A DNA stretch of 64,000 nucleotides, taken from NCBI GenBank assembly GCA_018340805.1, contig JACMZG010001908.1:44987787-45051786 (forward strand), read 5' to 3'. Origin of the DNA: Microvelia longipes. Taxonomy: Eukaryota; Arthropoda; Insecta; Hemiptera; Veliidae. This document shows, piece by piece, positions 33,576-46,819 of this stretch (position 1 is its first letter; every line of letters begins with the position of its first letter). Below the pieces are notes generated by a model that was not told the origin of the DNA, did no database searches, and was given only the letters and a program-made list of their open reading frames with translations. Position numbers and translations under genes: made by a program.

Positions 33576-35928
33576 GAACAGCATAATTTTGACTGACGTA
33601 AGTAAATTTTTTTCATAATTTTAAGTATAGAATAAATAACTAGTATTTTGACAATTGAGAAACTTTGTAATAAAGTAACCTCAAGTATGTAAATAAATAA
33701 ATAAAACTAGTAACGCGTTGCATCAAGATCTCACGTCAAAAGGATACATCAAAATATTTAAAAACGGCTTTGCTTCGCTCCCTAGATAGTATATATTAAT
33801 AATTAATAAAGTAAATTGGGAAACTTTCGTTTGATGAATTCTTAAAACTTAAATGTCTTTTTAAAAAAAGATGCTTAATTCGTTCGCTAAATTGCTTAAT
33901 TTATTTAAGAAATATTTTATACGGCTGTCTGGATTGCATAATTATTACAAAAAAGGAAAAATTGATATATTATCCAATGTCTAATTTACAGTCGATCTAG
34001 TTCTTAAGTTTAGTGCCAGACTTGGCATGTTATTTAATAAAAGAGGGGGTTTTAGTCTGAGTGGCCGTTTTGTCTTCTCAAAGGGTCCTTACTCTATTGA
34101 AACAAGCATAAGATTTAACGTCTTGAACTTTAACCTTTTTACTTAGAAAAAGGTTAAATTTTTCTCTGAGGTTTCTCCTTTATAAGGATGAGATTTTATC
34201 TACTGAATAGATTTCCTAATTTATACCATGTATAAATTGATGGCAAGGATTTCCTCGAGCTTCATGAATAACGTTAGGTTGGTATTATACAGGACCCATT
34301 GCTTTTAATACTATTAAGCCCCATAGTAAGAGGGATTTACCTGAAGGACGTTAAGGAAGGGAGGTTTCGCGGTTTCAAGATCTATTAGGACTAAAAGTGT
34401 CGATAGAAGGATTGGTAACACTGTTGTGTTTAATTGAGCAAAATACGTGTCCTGTTTTCAGGATGTAGAGATGCACGTAGACCCTCCCCGTCGAGTCGGT
34501 GTTGAAATATTCCTCCTTTTCTATGGTTACAAATAGCACTTAGAGGAAAAATACCGCTCCGAAGAGAGCTCGGGTCCAATCGAGTTACACGGCCCCCTCC
34601 ACATCTAAATGTAACATAACTCTTACACATCTTTCTCTTTTCGTTGACTTCATATATTTTTCTTGTATTTTTTAAGGCATATCGAAATAACCATAAAAGA
34701 CTTACGTAGGATTACATATTGCTCTAGAAGGGACAGCCAGCCACATATTGGACAAGGCTTTATTTTATATAAAATATTGTCAATGTGTGGAAAGTAAATT
34801 ACTTCTATGAAATATTTCTATATGGCGTTATAAAGGAAATAAATTTCTCGTTGGCTGCTTGGTATACTTCTCCCCCTCCCCCTTTAGATATCCCAAAAAA
34901 TAATTATTGTCTTCAATTTATACGGCGAGCAGTAGGTAAAGCCTCTGGACCTGTACACGTTTTTACTTTCGGCTTTCCCCATAACAACCTGTCCTGGCGT
35001 AGAAAAACTTTTTTACTTTTTCTTATTTATACTGTTTATAAGAAAAGTATTGTATTTGCTCTAAAACTCCAAAACCAAGAGATCTACCCTGAGTATCTAT
35101 TTTAAGTAATTTTAAGACCTCTTAAATAGTTATTACCAATTTGTCTGTCAATAAATGTATGCGTATATGAGTCTGTTATAATTGTAGCTTCTAAGGTGTT
35201 CACGCTGGAGAAACTTTTATACAATAATTAATGTTTGGGTCTAGTTGTGCAATCAGGAAAACAATTTTTCTATGACATCATTACTTGGCAATAATGAGTC
35301 AGTAAAAATTTCGAATATTTATAAAACGCAAGGAAAGGTTTCGATTGTTTTAAAATTTAGCAGGCATGTTGCCATATATAAGACCATTAAATGTGCCAGG
35401 TTTCACCTTATTATCTGTACCTGGATGGATGACCGTAGGGAATGAAACGGATGTTTCACTACAATTCAAATTTGGTGATTTCCATATTCTGAGGATGAGC
35501 GAAGCGAGTTCGGTGATCTAGTTCGAGGTCGAGATCTAGTTCAGTGAAGTCGTTTGTCCAGCCGCGTGTTCATCAGAAAGCGCTCTTTCGCCCTTACATG
35601 ACTGTATCCATGGAAGAGATATCCATGGATAAATACCAAGTCCATTTTGGGATCTGTGATAAATAATATGAAAAAACAGACGAATTTTCGCTGCTTCCTT
35701 GCGTTCTTGTCTATTACACAAAGTATGGAGTAATTAAATAATAAATAAATGATTATAGTATTTATACAATACATTAATTTTTCAATCATTTTCAAATATT
35801 GTATAACCGTTTAAGTCTTTAAAGAAAACATATGTTTATGAAGTAAGTCGCATGACAGGAGTGGAGAAAGAAGAGCCATTTTGGAAAGCTATTATTGAAA
35901 TTAATAATGAGTACGGGTGCAACCAATT
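33576..35928. other. Long intronic stretch, no gene recognised
   Basis: Mostly AT-rich single-copy sequence. A family G fragment is at about 35440-35510 (gaatgaaacggatg, then gaggatgagcgaagcgagtt). Frames at 34430-34630 (-), 34785-35105 (+), 35245-35445 (+) and 35536-35795 (-) have no recognisable domain. Confidence 0.4.
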
Positions 35929-36015
35929 AGTGAGGTAAGTACAGGCTGCAAGGCGTTAGCTGTGAGGAAAGTACGGGCTGCAAGGTGTTAGCCGTGCGAG
36001 TACAGGCTGCATAGC
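35929..36015. repeat. Short tandem repeat, ~30-bp unit, three copies
   Basis: gtacaggctgcaaggcgtta is repeated with variation at 35938, 35971 and 35999. Confidence 0.7.
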
Positions 36016-36589
36016 GTTAGTAAAGAACCTATACCTCGCCAGTGCTGCCAACATACGAGTGTATGGTCGCAATGGTTTACCTTACATGTTGAAACTGGTT
36101 GAAATAAGCAACGTTCTTTGCACTGTTGATATGTGGAATGTATTTCAAGGTAGTTTTTACGAGGTTAACATAAAAAGCCTTAATTTAGTATAATAATACT
36201 AAAACTAAATTTGAACCGTCATTGTTTGCTGCTTCCTGACCTTCTTTTCCACTTATATTCAGTTTGAAGCTAAGTCCATATATAAGTTAAGCCTGCGAGT
36301 AGTGTAAGTTAGGCAAAGCTCCGTATAAGTTAAAGCGTGTATCAAACTTCTTTTAATAACTGTCCTCTCATGGTTGCCGTTATTTAGGCTCGGTAACTAT
36401 GCCGGGCTTAAATTATTAAAATAATCTTTCCTAGGTTGATCCTAGGTTATTTCTTAGCTATTTCTGTGCTAGCTTTAGTGTTCATTTTAGTAGATTTAAT
36501 TGACCCTCCCTAGGGCAGGGGACTCCTAGGTTTCTCAAGACAATTCCTTGCTTTGCACTTAACTATGCTAGGAAGAAACTAAGAAATAT

Positions 36590-37035
36590 TAGACAGTTTC
36601 TGAACCACAGTAGAGAGCATTGCCGTCCTCTTTTCATCAAGTTCAGAATCCTCACTCTTCCTTCGCTGTTCGTCTGCCTCATCCTTCCAGAGATCCACAA
36701 GCAAGTCTTGGATAACCAAGTTAAGCGGCATGACCATCAGTACGACACCAGGCATCGCAACAACCTTGTTCTTCCCAGCCACTGATTGTCTACTACTGCT
36801 AACTCACCAAGCATCCTGGCGGTTAAAGGATACAACCTACCGAGCGACCGAGTTAAAAGTCTTAACTCCAAACAGTTTAATTCTGAGCTTAAAAACTACT
36901 TGCTTTCAAAAGCCTTATACTCTCTAACTGAGTTCTTTACAGAATGTAATCGTTTTTGCTTTTGCTCTTTTATGTTTGTCTGACGTTTGCTAAAAGACCT
37001 TGCCTTTTTGTTAAAGTTTTAACAGCAATTACTCT
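36590..37035 (+). pseudogene. Non-LTR retrotransposon ORF2 C-terminal fragment
   Basis: The plus-strand frame REHCRPLFIKFRILTLPSLF ... HDHQYDTRHRNNLVLPSH is followed by an in-frame TGA (36783-36785). It then continues LSTTANSPSILAVKGYNLPS ... FNSELKNYLLSKALYSLTEF. The order SCRxxF-xxxxILTLPSLY ... HxYxTRxxxxL ... YNxLP ... FxxxLKxxLLxxAxYS is that of LINE C-termini. The TGA is where Arg is expected, fitting CGA to TGA decay. The minus-strand frame at 36579-36782 is its shadow. Confidence 0.75.
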
Positions 37036-37044
37036 ATTATTATA

Positions 37045-37080
<36 letters not shown>

Positions 37081-37082
37081 GA
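37036..37082. repeat. ATT microsatellite at the LINE 3' end
   Basis: About 15 ATT units placed just after the LINE fragment, as expected for a simple-repeat LINE tail. Confidence 0.85.
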
Positions 37083-37600
37083 ATACGTGGCTTTACGTGG
37101 ACTTGGCCGACATGTGCACATAACTTGTAGTTCTGCTTCTTTATTTCAATTATTTATTTTAATTACTATCTATTGAAATGCAATTTTAAACCGATAAAAT
37201 ACTTCTGAAGATAAATAAGACTTGGTATTTAGTAATGAGAAAGGGGAAAATCTTATTTTCAAAGAATGAAGAATTTCCTTGGTACTCATTAATCCAAACT
37301 AAGCTATACTGTCTCAGAGTAATTCGTCCCTGATCTAATTCGGATCCAATCTGGACTCGAGCTAATTGGATCCTTCCGACGGTTAACATTTCCAAATTAA
37401 ACCTTAGTCTCTTATTTCCTCTTAGACGGAAAAAGTAGGAGAAAATTTCATCTTGTGTCTCTAAAGCCATGTGAAGCAGATAAAGATTACTATAGATAGG
37501 AAAAATGTTTCCTTGATTTAGTCAAGCTTGGAATTGTTTAACGAGTGTAAATCACAAGTACTATAGAAAAGACGTATTCTTTAATGCAAGACAATATAGC
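37083..37600. other. Unassigned intronic sequence
   Basis: The 94-codon minus-strand frame at 37186-37470 has no recognisable domain and no splice support. Confidence 0.4.
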
Positions 37601-37609
37601 AAAAACACT

Positions 37610-37975
37610 TTTACTAAAGAAAAGCGAAACCAACTTTCTTTAGTTTTCTTAATTAAAGTAAAACTAGTTTCCTGATGCAAACCAAAACTATTTTCTTTTA
37701 GTAAAGCAAAACTAGTTTCCTGATGCAAACCAAAACCTATTTTTCTTTTTGTAAAGCAAAACTAGTTTCCTGGTGCAAACCAAAACTATTTTCTTTTAGT
37801 AAAGCAAAACTAGTTTCCTGATGCAAACCTAAACTATTTTCTTTTAGTAAAGCAAAACTAGTTTCCTGATGCAAACCAAAACTATTTTCTTTTAGTAAAG
37901 CAAAACTAGTTTCCTGATGCAAACCTAAACTATTTTCTTTTAGTAAAGCAAAACCAGTTTCCTGATTATGCCATA
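37610..37975. repeat. Minisatellite, 48-bp unit
   Basis: About seven tandem units of gcaaaactagtttcctgatg followed by caaaccaaaactattttctt and ttagtaaa. Period 48 keeps the minus-strand frame open (37737-38015, 16-residue repeats), which is an array artefact. Confidence 0.9.
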
Positions 37976-37999
37976 AACGAGGATTACCCTGTTTAAATG

Positions 38000-38510
38000 A
38001 CATTACTCTAACCAAGTTTTGGTTCTCGTCTAAGTTTAGTCGGGTCTAATGGTTCTCTGGTGCTTGCTCCAATGTCTCAAGGCCTTTTTAAGTATTAATA
38101 TTCCTAATTCAGAGTTTCTCTCAACTATATTTTTTTCTAAATATTATCCATAATTATCTCGGACTTTTATTCGAGTCTAAAAAATGAAGACTCAAAAGGG
38201 TTAGAATATTTAGAAAGTGGTTTCGGATAGTCATAAAAAAACCTTCAAAGTTATAGAAAGCAAAAAATAAACCTGGCGGCCGGAAAACACCGAATTATTT
38301 AAGCTCTGCTTGTTGGAAAAAATATCTCTTAGATTTTTCTTTATAAGTTTCACGGTTTCGCTTCTAGACCGAAACCATTTTCCTTTTCTCTTTTCCACAC
38401 TCTGATACAAAATTAAATCCAAAGGTAGTTTAGTAGTTGTTAAAGAAATCATGTACAGACCAGTAAATTTTAATTTTCTAACTGCTTTTCGACGTTCGAT
38501 ATATCACTAG
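38000..38510. other. Unassigned intronic sequence
   Basis: Nothing recognised up to the family D element. Confidence 0.4.
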
Positions 38511-38515
38511 ATATA

Positions 38516-39484
38516 ATACGACACACGGCTAAAATCAATTGACAGCGCGCCAAAAATCTGTGAAGGAAAGAATTCTATTGGTTCTGACCGACCACGCTTC
38601 TTCCCCCTCCACCTCATGCCAACCTCGGTATAAAAAAAAACTTATTTCGTAAATAAAATCATAAAAAGGGAACACTGGTTGTAAATATTTGCAACCTCGC
38701 GTCGCTTTTATTTCCCTCATTGTGCATATTGATCTGTTTGAGTTGGTTTCATTTCATTCCAATCTGTTCAATTCATCCAAAATGCCATGTCTTTCAATAA
38801 AGGACATTCTTGACTCAAAGAATGAAAGACTCCAAGAATTGAAAGACTCAACATCTCACCGGTACTGTATATGGTATTATAGCCGAAAGCCAGCTCTGCT
38901 CAGAGTTCAATTAAAGCTTATTGGTGGAAAAACGAAGTTGGTGTTGTTAATATTGTAGACCATTCCACGGCGCTCACTGAAGTTATGACATTCTTGACTT
39001 TTTATGTTATGAATGCATATTGTGTCATATTATTTTTATAATATGAAACAATACGCATTCAATTATACAAACTTGACACAAAAAAGCACTTTGTTTTGGA
39101 AAAAAGTAATTATAGCTGACGATTTATTTAAATCGTCAAACTTTTATCATAGAACTATAATGATCCATTGCATTACGTAATTAACAATTTTAACTCCACT
39201 TAATTCATACTTCCCTAACAAATTTAAAGCAACGCTTAGTTGATAAATTTATATGATACAACAATATTCCTACTTAAAAAGTAAATAAATATTTAAAAAA
39301 AATAAAAAATACGATATAAAATATAAACAAATAATAAAATTCAAAACATAACCTGACTTTCAGTGTTGCCAGAGTAGGGATTTTTTTGGTTACTTAAAAG
39401 AAGGGATTTTTTTTGTTAAAAAAAGAGTTTTGAATGCATTAAGATTTTGGCGCGCTGTCAATTGATTTTAGCCGTGTGTCGTAT
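38516..39484 (+). mobile_element. Inverted-repeat element, family D, copy 2
   Basis: A 969-bp copy with the best-preserved ends: atacgacacacggctaaaat then caattgacagcgcgccaaaa on the left and the exact complement on the right. TATA flanks both sides (38512-38515, 39485-39488). The frame at 38689-38958 reads through family-specific sequence absent from the other copies and is not recognised. Confidence 0.85.
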
Positions 39485-39670
39485 TATAGTAAAACTTATA
39501 ACAAATAATAGTAAGAATAGACCAAAGTAATAGCACCTCAAACTTTGGGTAATCATGTGACATTCTGAGGACAAGCAAAGCGAATCCGAACATGTGAGGA
39601 ATAGTACCCAGGTAACTTGTATCCAATGTTTTAAATTTGTGTGGTATTTTATTAAATTTATAAAAATAAT

Positions 39671-40125
39671 ATTTTTTGAGGTAGTACGTAATTGAGCACT
39701 TTATTGGACCGTTTTTAGGATGAGAAGCCCATCATTATTGTTATAGGAGGTTATTTAGTACTTTTCACCACCGAGGACAATAATGAATGTAAAAAAAACT
39801 CCTAGGACGTAAAAGTAATTCATGTATTGCCGCCATTACTGTAATGTAGCGTGTTCAAAAAAACAATCTGTGTAAAACCTTCATAAGGTTTCTTTAAAAA
39901 CGTTCATTTTGTTTCTGTTTTTGTTCGTAGATTATTTTTTTTTTCGTTTTTAAAAGGTGTTCTAATTGACAATTTTTGTGTGTTTATTTGTAAAGCTTTT
40001 ACACTTTTGAGTAAAAGTGTGAAGCTATGGATGAATTTAATGACGACGATAATATGGATGTTTGTTTGTTTTTTTTAATTAAGTATATAGCGCAGTTTAT
40101 TTAATGAGTGCTACCTCAAAAAAAT
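39671..40125 (+). mobile_element. Inverted-repeat element, family F
   Basis: The left end attttttgaggtagtacgta is mirrored by ctacctcaaaaaaatag at the right end near 40111-40126. A second, internally deleted copy is at 50746-50975. TA flanks are possible but not certain in AT-rich context. Non-coding. Confidence 0.6.
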
Positions 40126-40825
40126 AGTGTATGTCTTGGCAATTTTTCCCGACTCGCTTCGCTTGTCGGTAAATCTATTTGCCGTGACATAAAAACACAC
40201 TTCTCAGCTTTATGGCATAAATAACTATTAAGTTATTTTAGTTGAGAAGCTAGAATTCAAATTGTTACGCTTGTTAACAACATTGTTAATAAACACTACT
40301 GGCGGCAAGCTAGATGTTTCTTATTGGCTCTTGGAGATCACATGACTTCGCGAATCAATAATTTCGACGCGGCGACGCTGAATATTAGACCATGTCTGTT
40401 TCTGGAAGTCAGCTTCTGCCGGTGCATCAGGCCCTGTTTTCAAGTGTATTTACCTACAATTACTCTTGTAGGGTTTCCGGTTCCATTAATTAAGATTAAT
40501 GAAAGGTTAGGAAAATATTACAATAAATTGCTATCTAATCAAGTAGTTCGGCAAACACTTCTATAGTTTAACCAAGTACAAGCCTGTTCTCATGCTTGAC
40601 AGTCTGGTCTTTATTAATTACACTCAAACAGGTAAACAGCAGCATGATGAAAAGAACTCAGCAAGTCAGAGAACTGCTCTCTAAAATCGGGGATTTAGGG
40701 TAAACACAAAATGTATTTAAGAGAATTTAGATAACCTATTTCAGCTTCCTATAATACTTTCTAAAACTATACATAAGTGTCTAATAAATACCTTTAAAAT
40801 GTTTGAGTTATCAATCAAAATTTCA
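40126..40825. other. Unassigned intronic sequence
   Basis: Includes gactcgcttcgcttgtcggt near 40150 (dispersed motif with one change). The 80-codon frame at 40324-40566 is unassigned. Confidence 0.4.
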
Positions 40826-40829
40826 AACA

Positions 40830-41230
40830 TCAAAAGTAATGACGTTAAAATGGTTGCTACTTGTAAAATAAAATTTTCTAGATCTCTTTGTCCTCTACAA
40901 ATCTGTCAGTAGTTTTGAATAATCTGTCTGCCTGTTTGTATATTTGTATCAAGTTTAAACTTAATTGGCTAACTTTTTGTTTTTTAAATTTTAAATGATT
41001 GATTTTTGTGGCTAATTTAAATTCCCTGGCATAAATACAGTAGGACATATGTGTGACGTTTAAACGCATTGAAACGCACACACACATCGTCCTCGTCATC
41101 ATCATGAAAATCACCTGGAACGTAATAAAAGACCTAAACCGAATTATTCTGATATAATCTTGGTTTCGGATCTTTTAGGAAAACGCAGTACTTTTTCTTT
41201 AATACAACAGTAATAGGTTAGGAAAACTAA
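40830..41230 (+). repeat. Family M dispersed repeat, diverged copy
   Basis: Left-half block order is weakly kept (attccctggcataaatacag), followed by a short acacacaca run and ctaaaccgaattattctgat, ttggtttcggatcttttag near 41160. Confidence 0.45.
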
Positions 41231-44200
41231 AAACACTCTTTAGATTCCGGTCGGAAAACGATCCTAAGAAAATGTAGCAAGAAGTCTAAAAATGATATTA
41301 CACTCTTGTCATTATGAGAACGATGCGGCCATTATGAGGTTTGAGGAGGAGGAGGTTTCCATTTCCTCTCAGCTCATCAAGCTGTTAAACACTCCAGCAA
41401 GGTAATTAGAGTTTTCCGCAAACCCAAGAACTTGTTGGTCTAAGAACTGCAGGATTTTATACCCAAGAAAAAGCAAATAATAGACCCATTCTATAGCACT
41501 TAACTCGAGAGATAAAAATAAAATAAAACTGAGATCTCTTGAGAATTAACTTATTCTTTCTTCATGCTTAATATGCTTTCCTTGACTTTCCATGTTTATT
41601 TAACTGACATTCCGTTTGTTCAACTAGTATTACGGATTATATAGGCTATATACTGCAGGAACGGAACACCATTACCCAACATATGAGGGAAAATATTAAT
41701 TCAATTAGAAGATTATACCTGTTTTTCTTGGTGTCAGAATAGAATCAAAAATTTGTGGAATAAGAAGGGTACGTAGGATATTTATTTATATAAATTAATA
41801 AATAAGGCAAGAGCTATAAAAACCCTATAGCGCCAGACTTATAAACTGGTTTTTAAAGTAACTAAGGAATATTAGTCGTAACGATTATACATTAAGCTAA
41901 AATTTTTATTTATTTCAATTTTCATGTATCTTCTTGGTTTACTTCTCATATATCTATTGTTATTCAACTTTAACTCTGAGATATGCTGAAAAGTTATTTT
42001 TTTTGGGAAAATCTTATATTATTTTATAAAGGGTCATATTTTTCCTTAAGTCAGGGATTTTCACCTTAAGGAGAATAAAAAGGTCGAAAAATAAGGGAGT
42101 CATAGGTCGGTAAAGTTCAGAGAAGCGTAAGAAAGGATTCAACGTTAAGATTTCTTGTCTAGAGTGGGATTTCCACTTTAACAGGTGGCTTGTCAGTGTT
42201 ATGTGTTGTTTCCCTTGGTTACGAGAAGAACATGGCACTCTAGGTTGGTACAGTATTCAGACACTGACTCGCTTATATTGGCATCATTCTCTTCTTGGTC
42301 CTATTACACCTACATCACTGTTTTCTTAAGAGTTTTTTTAACAAAACTAACAATCCTGTAACTCCTTCCACATACGTCAGAGCTTTTTCACTTTCATCAT
42401 TATTTATTTTGAACACATTTATATAGTTTGTTACTCAAAAGAGAAAAACTGTATCTTGTTCCGTGTTCAGAGCACCTTGTTAGCTCGATCCATTTGCTTA
42501 AAGTCCTTTACAAAGAAGTTCCATTCATATTTTATAAGAAAAATATTTTCTTTTGTATGTGATTTTTCTCACTGCAGGCGCAGCAGACATTTACGGCACT
42601 TCATGAATGACTTTATAAATTAATTAGGGTAATTTACAAAAAAAACAGCCTATCATAATTTGATTCCATCAAAAACTGATAGTGGTACATACTCTAAAAA
42701 TTTAAATTTAAGTAAATATTGATAAAAACTGAAAAGCAAGCCTAGGATGCGCATACTGGACCTCTAGATCCGAAATCGAGTGTTCATACGAGCTTGGTCA
42801 TGATGACACATTATCAATGGTATTACTGAAATAACGTAACTAGTCATAAGATAAGAATAAAAGATATCTTAAGATCAATAATAAAATATCTTATTGTCAA
42901 TAAGATAAGAAACCAATAAGATTATTTCTTCTCATAAAATTAGTTTTGACTATTAGTTTTAAACTTTAAACTCTATTTTCCCCATCACTGTATTGTCAAT
43001 TCATATTGAATTTAAAGGTATAATTTATTTTTTACAAAAGTCTTCAATACAAATCCAAAATCTATGTTATTAAAATAATTTAGCTAAGTTAAAGTTGCAA
43101 AATATAATATAGTATTTATTAATCCATATTATATAGTAAATGTACAATATTGGTTTATAATTTTATAGGATTAAATCAGCCTAAGCTGTGGTTAAGAGTT
43201 CGCTGTTAGATTTTTAAGGACCAATATTGTTAAAATATATTTATATTTGTGACAAATGTTGTCTTGTTTAAAAAAAAGTTTATAATTTTAGGGAAACAAT
43301 AAAAACGTAAGTACGAGCTCTATGCTGCATATGAAGCAATCCTGTGTTTCTATTTGCCAATTTTTAATAAACATTCTGTTGATTTCATTCACATATTTTT
43401 GAATTTGAAAAACGAAAATATAACCTAGGTTAATTTCTTTCTGATACAGTTTTACTCTCTATGATTAAAAATAGAGAAGTCTATAAGTCCTGACTAGACT
43501 GCCAAGTGTTAGCATAGGCTTTCTCGTATTATTTTATTAAGTCCATATGTGCAATATTACTTTTCTAAGCTTCAATAAACTTTAAGTTATAATATCCTCT
43601 GAATTAGGAAACCCTACAATTTTGAGGTCGAGGTTAGTGAGACCGAACTTATGCTATTTCAAAAATTCATCAATTATAACTTTAGCGCTGCGACTTTGAA
43701 GTCATAAGATCCTAGTTATTGAATCCTCATTTTGCCCTGAGGTCGAGCTTATAAGGTTTAGATAGTCATGATAGTACTGAGGTACTTCCCATCTGATTTT
43801 AATACATGGTGCGAGTTGTTGATGAAACGATATGCTTTAGGTTTGTCATCTTGATTGAGTGTTTTTAATAATATTTACGTATCTTCTTGGACTAAAATGT
43901 AAATGATTGTTTTAATATTCTCTTGCGATGAAAACAGGATATTTTTGGTAAAAAATTACTTTCCGAACTGGGTTAGGTTTTTCTTCTTCTTGAAGCAACG
44001 TTGAATAATATCCTTTCTTGGCAGGAAGAGAATTAACATAATGTTAAGCCGGGAAAGTCTGTAGTATGGAAGTGGTCTAAGTAGCTAGTTCCTGGACCCC
44101 GGCAAATGCTACTGAAAAAGATGGATGCTTTTTATTCTTCTTTTTTTTCTTGCTCCCAGACATCTGTTACATTCTATTCCATATTCAAAATAACCTTTTA

Positions 44201-44330
44201 TTTTGTATAGAATTGTATTTAATCTTGTTTTACTTTTATTAAATTTAACTTAAATTTTATAACAGTTAAGTTAGTGTAATACTTGCTTGTCTTGCTCTAA
44301 CTGATGGAGTAAAGAACTTATAATAGAGGG
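41231..44330. other. Long intronic stretch, no gene recognised
   Basis: AT-rich single-copy sequence. A tRNA-like piece at 42745-42800 (ggatgcgcatactggacctc ... gagtgttcatacgagc) is weak. The frame at 42014-42238 (-) is unassigned. A short degenerate aagatatcttaagatcaata cluster lies at 42850-42920. Confidence 0.4.
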
Positions 44331-44334
44331 TAAC

Positions 44335-44665
44335 CCAACCATAGGTTTAGAACATATCAGAGGCCCAATACCCATATCAGAGGAGAAACCATAGAGTTTA
44401 GAACATATCAGAGGCTAACCATACCATAGAGTTTAGAACATATCAGAGGCTATCCATACCATAGAGTTTAGAACATATCAGAGGCTACCATACCATAGAG
44501 TTTAGAACATATCAGAGGCTAACCATACTATAGGAACCATAGTTTAGAAATATCAGAGGCTATCCATACCATAGAGTTTACATATCAGAGGCTATCCATA
44601 CCTTAGAAAATATCAGAGGCTAACCATTAGAGCTTAAAATATCAGAGGCTAACCATACTATAGAG
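44335..44665. repeat. Minisatellite, ~36-bp unit
   Basis: About nine imperfect units of agtttagaacatatcagagg followed by ctaaccataccatag, with frequent small deletions. Confidence 0.85.
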
Positions 44666-44734
44666 TTTAGAGTTACTTGCCAGATTAAAAAGATCATAAA
44701 TAATAATTTGGAGTCCCTATGGGGTACACTATAA

Positions 44735-45075
44735 AGTCTCAACACTATTATAGGTGTCGATCTTACGTAGAATCAGGACAATAAGGAGTGTCACGTACAA
44801 ACTCTACGTCATATTCATGGTTTAACGATGTCTTGACATGTAATTGGCTCGACATTACGTATCATCGACAGACTAGAGTGGAGATTGGTGTCAAGACCTT
44901 AAACAAGGCTCTACGTAGTATCGACATATTAATGTCTCGGCACAACGTATGATACATGATTCATGTATCATGTTGACACCATGATTCATTTAAGAGTGTC
45001 GAGACAAACGTATATTGAGATCTCGAAAAGTGTTCAAGTTGTATAGTGCCGAGACACGTGATGTCGAGAAAACCC
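44735..45075. repeat. Degenerate repeat rich in GTCGA/TCGACA words
   Basis: tgtcgatc, ctcgacat, atcgacag, tatcgaca, tgtcgaga and gccgagac recur with tacgta words and the palindrome atgatacatgattcatgtat. It looks like an old, strongly decayed tandem or inverted repeat. No period could be fixed by eye. Confidence 0.4.
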
Positions 45076-46195
45076 TGCCATTTTTAAAAATTTCTTGATG
45101 ACACCATAAACATTGTGAACAAACAGGTTTCAATTAATTCAAAAGAAACAATGTTGAGTACCAAATTCGAAAGTTTTCCTTTTAAGAAACTTACTTTTTT
45201 GGTAAACAACTGATAAAAAGTTATTTCCTTTATAAAATGTCCAAAGTTTTTGGTAAAAAGAAAATGATATATAAAAAAGTTCTAAACTGTAAATTTTTAC
45301 GACTGATTAAAAGGGCCAAGTTGTTACACGTTGCTATTCCCTTATGTTGGTTTTACCCAATAAGTAATCAATCAACATCAATCTCATCCTCCGTTCCCAA
45401 TATTCCCCCTCCACTCCTTTCCACTTATTCCCCCAGGTAGTATTCCATGGCAAAAGCATAAAAACCTCGTTACGTCCCCTTGTTTAAGCAGAGATCCCCT
45501 GCTCCACTTTTAGAGATTCTTTATCAGGAATTTTTGAAATTAACATAATACAGATTGTTACTTGTGGTGTAATACCGAATGCCTTGATACTTTTAAATTA
45601 ACATAAAATCGAGCCGTAAAATATAGACTTATAGCATTAAAATATAAATAAACAATATAAAATATAAAGTAAATATCTCTTGAACTGAGTCATTCAGTTC
45701 AGTGACCAGACATATTTTAAAAACATTTTTCCGTTTAAAGAAAATAATATAGTGATTTTTCTGAGTGTGCCCTCAAAATATGAACTAAAATAAAATTTAT
45801 TTGGTAATAATGTTTCTAACTGAAAATGATCAAGTATGAACAAGCGGACGTTTTATTTCTAAATTTTCCAGATAATTATTAGAAAAATAAATAATCGAAC
45901 TAAAGATATGAGTTTTGAGTGCTTACGGCCTTAGAGGTATTCTCTCTGACGTTTAGGAATAGGATAGCTTATAGGATACGTATAGAAAGCACATATCCTG
46001 TGTGATGCACTTATTACTGATATGTCGGGCTTTTACCAGTCAGTACCAACCATAAAAATCTAAATTATCTGTTTTAGCCAATTTACTTTAGAAAAAATGG
46101 AATAAACGTCTGGGGAGGGGGAAGCAAATGTCCTAACATGGTTGGAGACACTTCGTAGTCCCTAAGCACGAAAATATGGAACATTTCTAGTAAAC
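45076..46195. other. Unassigned intronic sequence
   Basis: The frame at 45237-45440 has no recognised motif; nothing else seen. Confidence 0.4.
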
Positions 46196-46199
46196 ACGC

Positions 46200-46320
46200 T
46201 ATTTGTCGCAAACCCTATTGAAAAATAAAACCAGTCCGAAATCGATCCGAGTACTCAAATAGCTCAAATGCAGAGGACTGGGTTTGAATTTTGGTTCCGG
46301 AGAATAGATTTTTCAGAGGA
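46200..46320 (+). mobile_element. tRNA-like SINE, diverged
   Basis: ccagtccgaaatcgatccga matches the block before the SINE at 21350-21562. It is followed by actcaaatagctcaaatgca and gactgggtttgaattttggt, a B-box-like sequence. Confidence 0.4.
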
Positions 46321-46819
46321 AATGAGCTGAAACATTTTGTATGTTAGCAAAAAATGATTTTCTTAAGGTAAACGGTAATATAGTAATTTTACCTGATAAT
46401 GAGTAATTTTTAATGAGCCTAATATAACCCATTGTTTACAATACGATGAATTAAAAAGTATTTCCATTACTCCTACTCCGCATTGAAAAAATTATCTCTT
46501 AGGAGGTAAAAAATGTTTGTATCCAAGGCAGATAAAGAAAATCCGTGAACAGTTCGTTATAAAAAATTGCGCAAAATCAAAACCCTGCCATTTTTAGCGC
46601 TGCAATAAAGCTATAGAAAGTTAAAACTATATCAGTTAGTTATTAAGCAAAATATTAACTTCATCATAATTACTTTATATAACTAATAAAATAGCAAAAT
46701 ACTAAATATACGTAAATGTGTTATGCCTGCCATACATATTAATTTAATGACATAAAAAACAAGAAGATGAAGACTGTGCAACGCCTTTCCTAGTTATGAA
46801 TTTTATCATTATTTAAAAT

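Noticed and set aside
34430..34630. 66-codon GC-richer minus-strand frame
   Set aside because: No recognisable motif, no flanking splice sites in a consistent phase with the VWC gene.
36579..36782. 67-codon minus-strand frame with charged, gene-like composition
   Set aside because: It is the exact antisense of a plus-strand LINE C-terminal frame that matches the family pattern and continues past it.
37737..38015. 92-codon frame with 16-residue repeats
   Set aside because: 48-bp minisatellite artefact.
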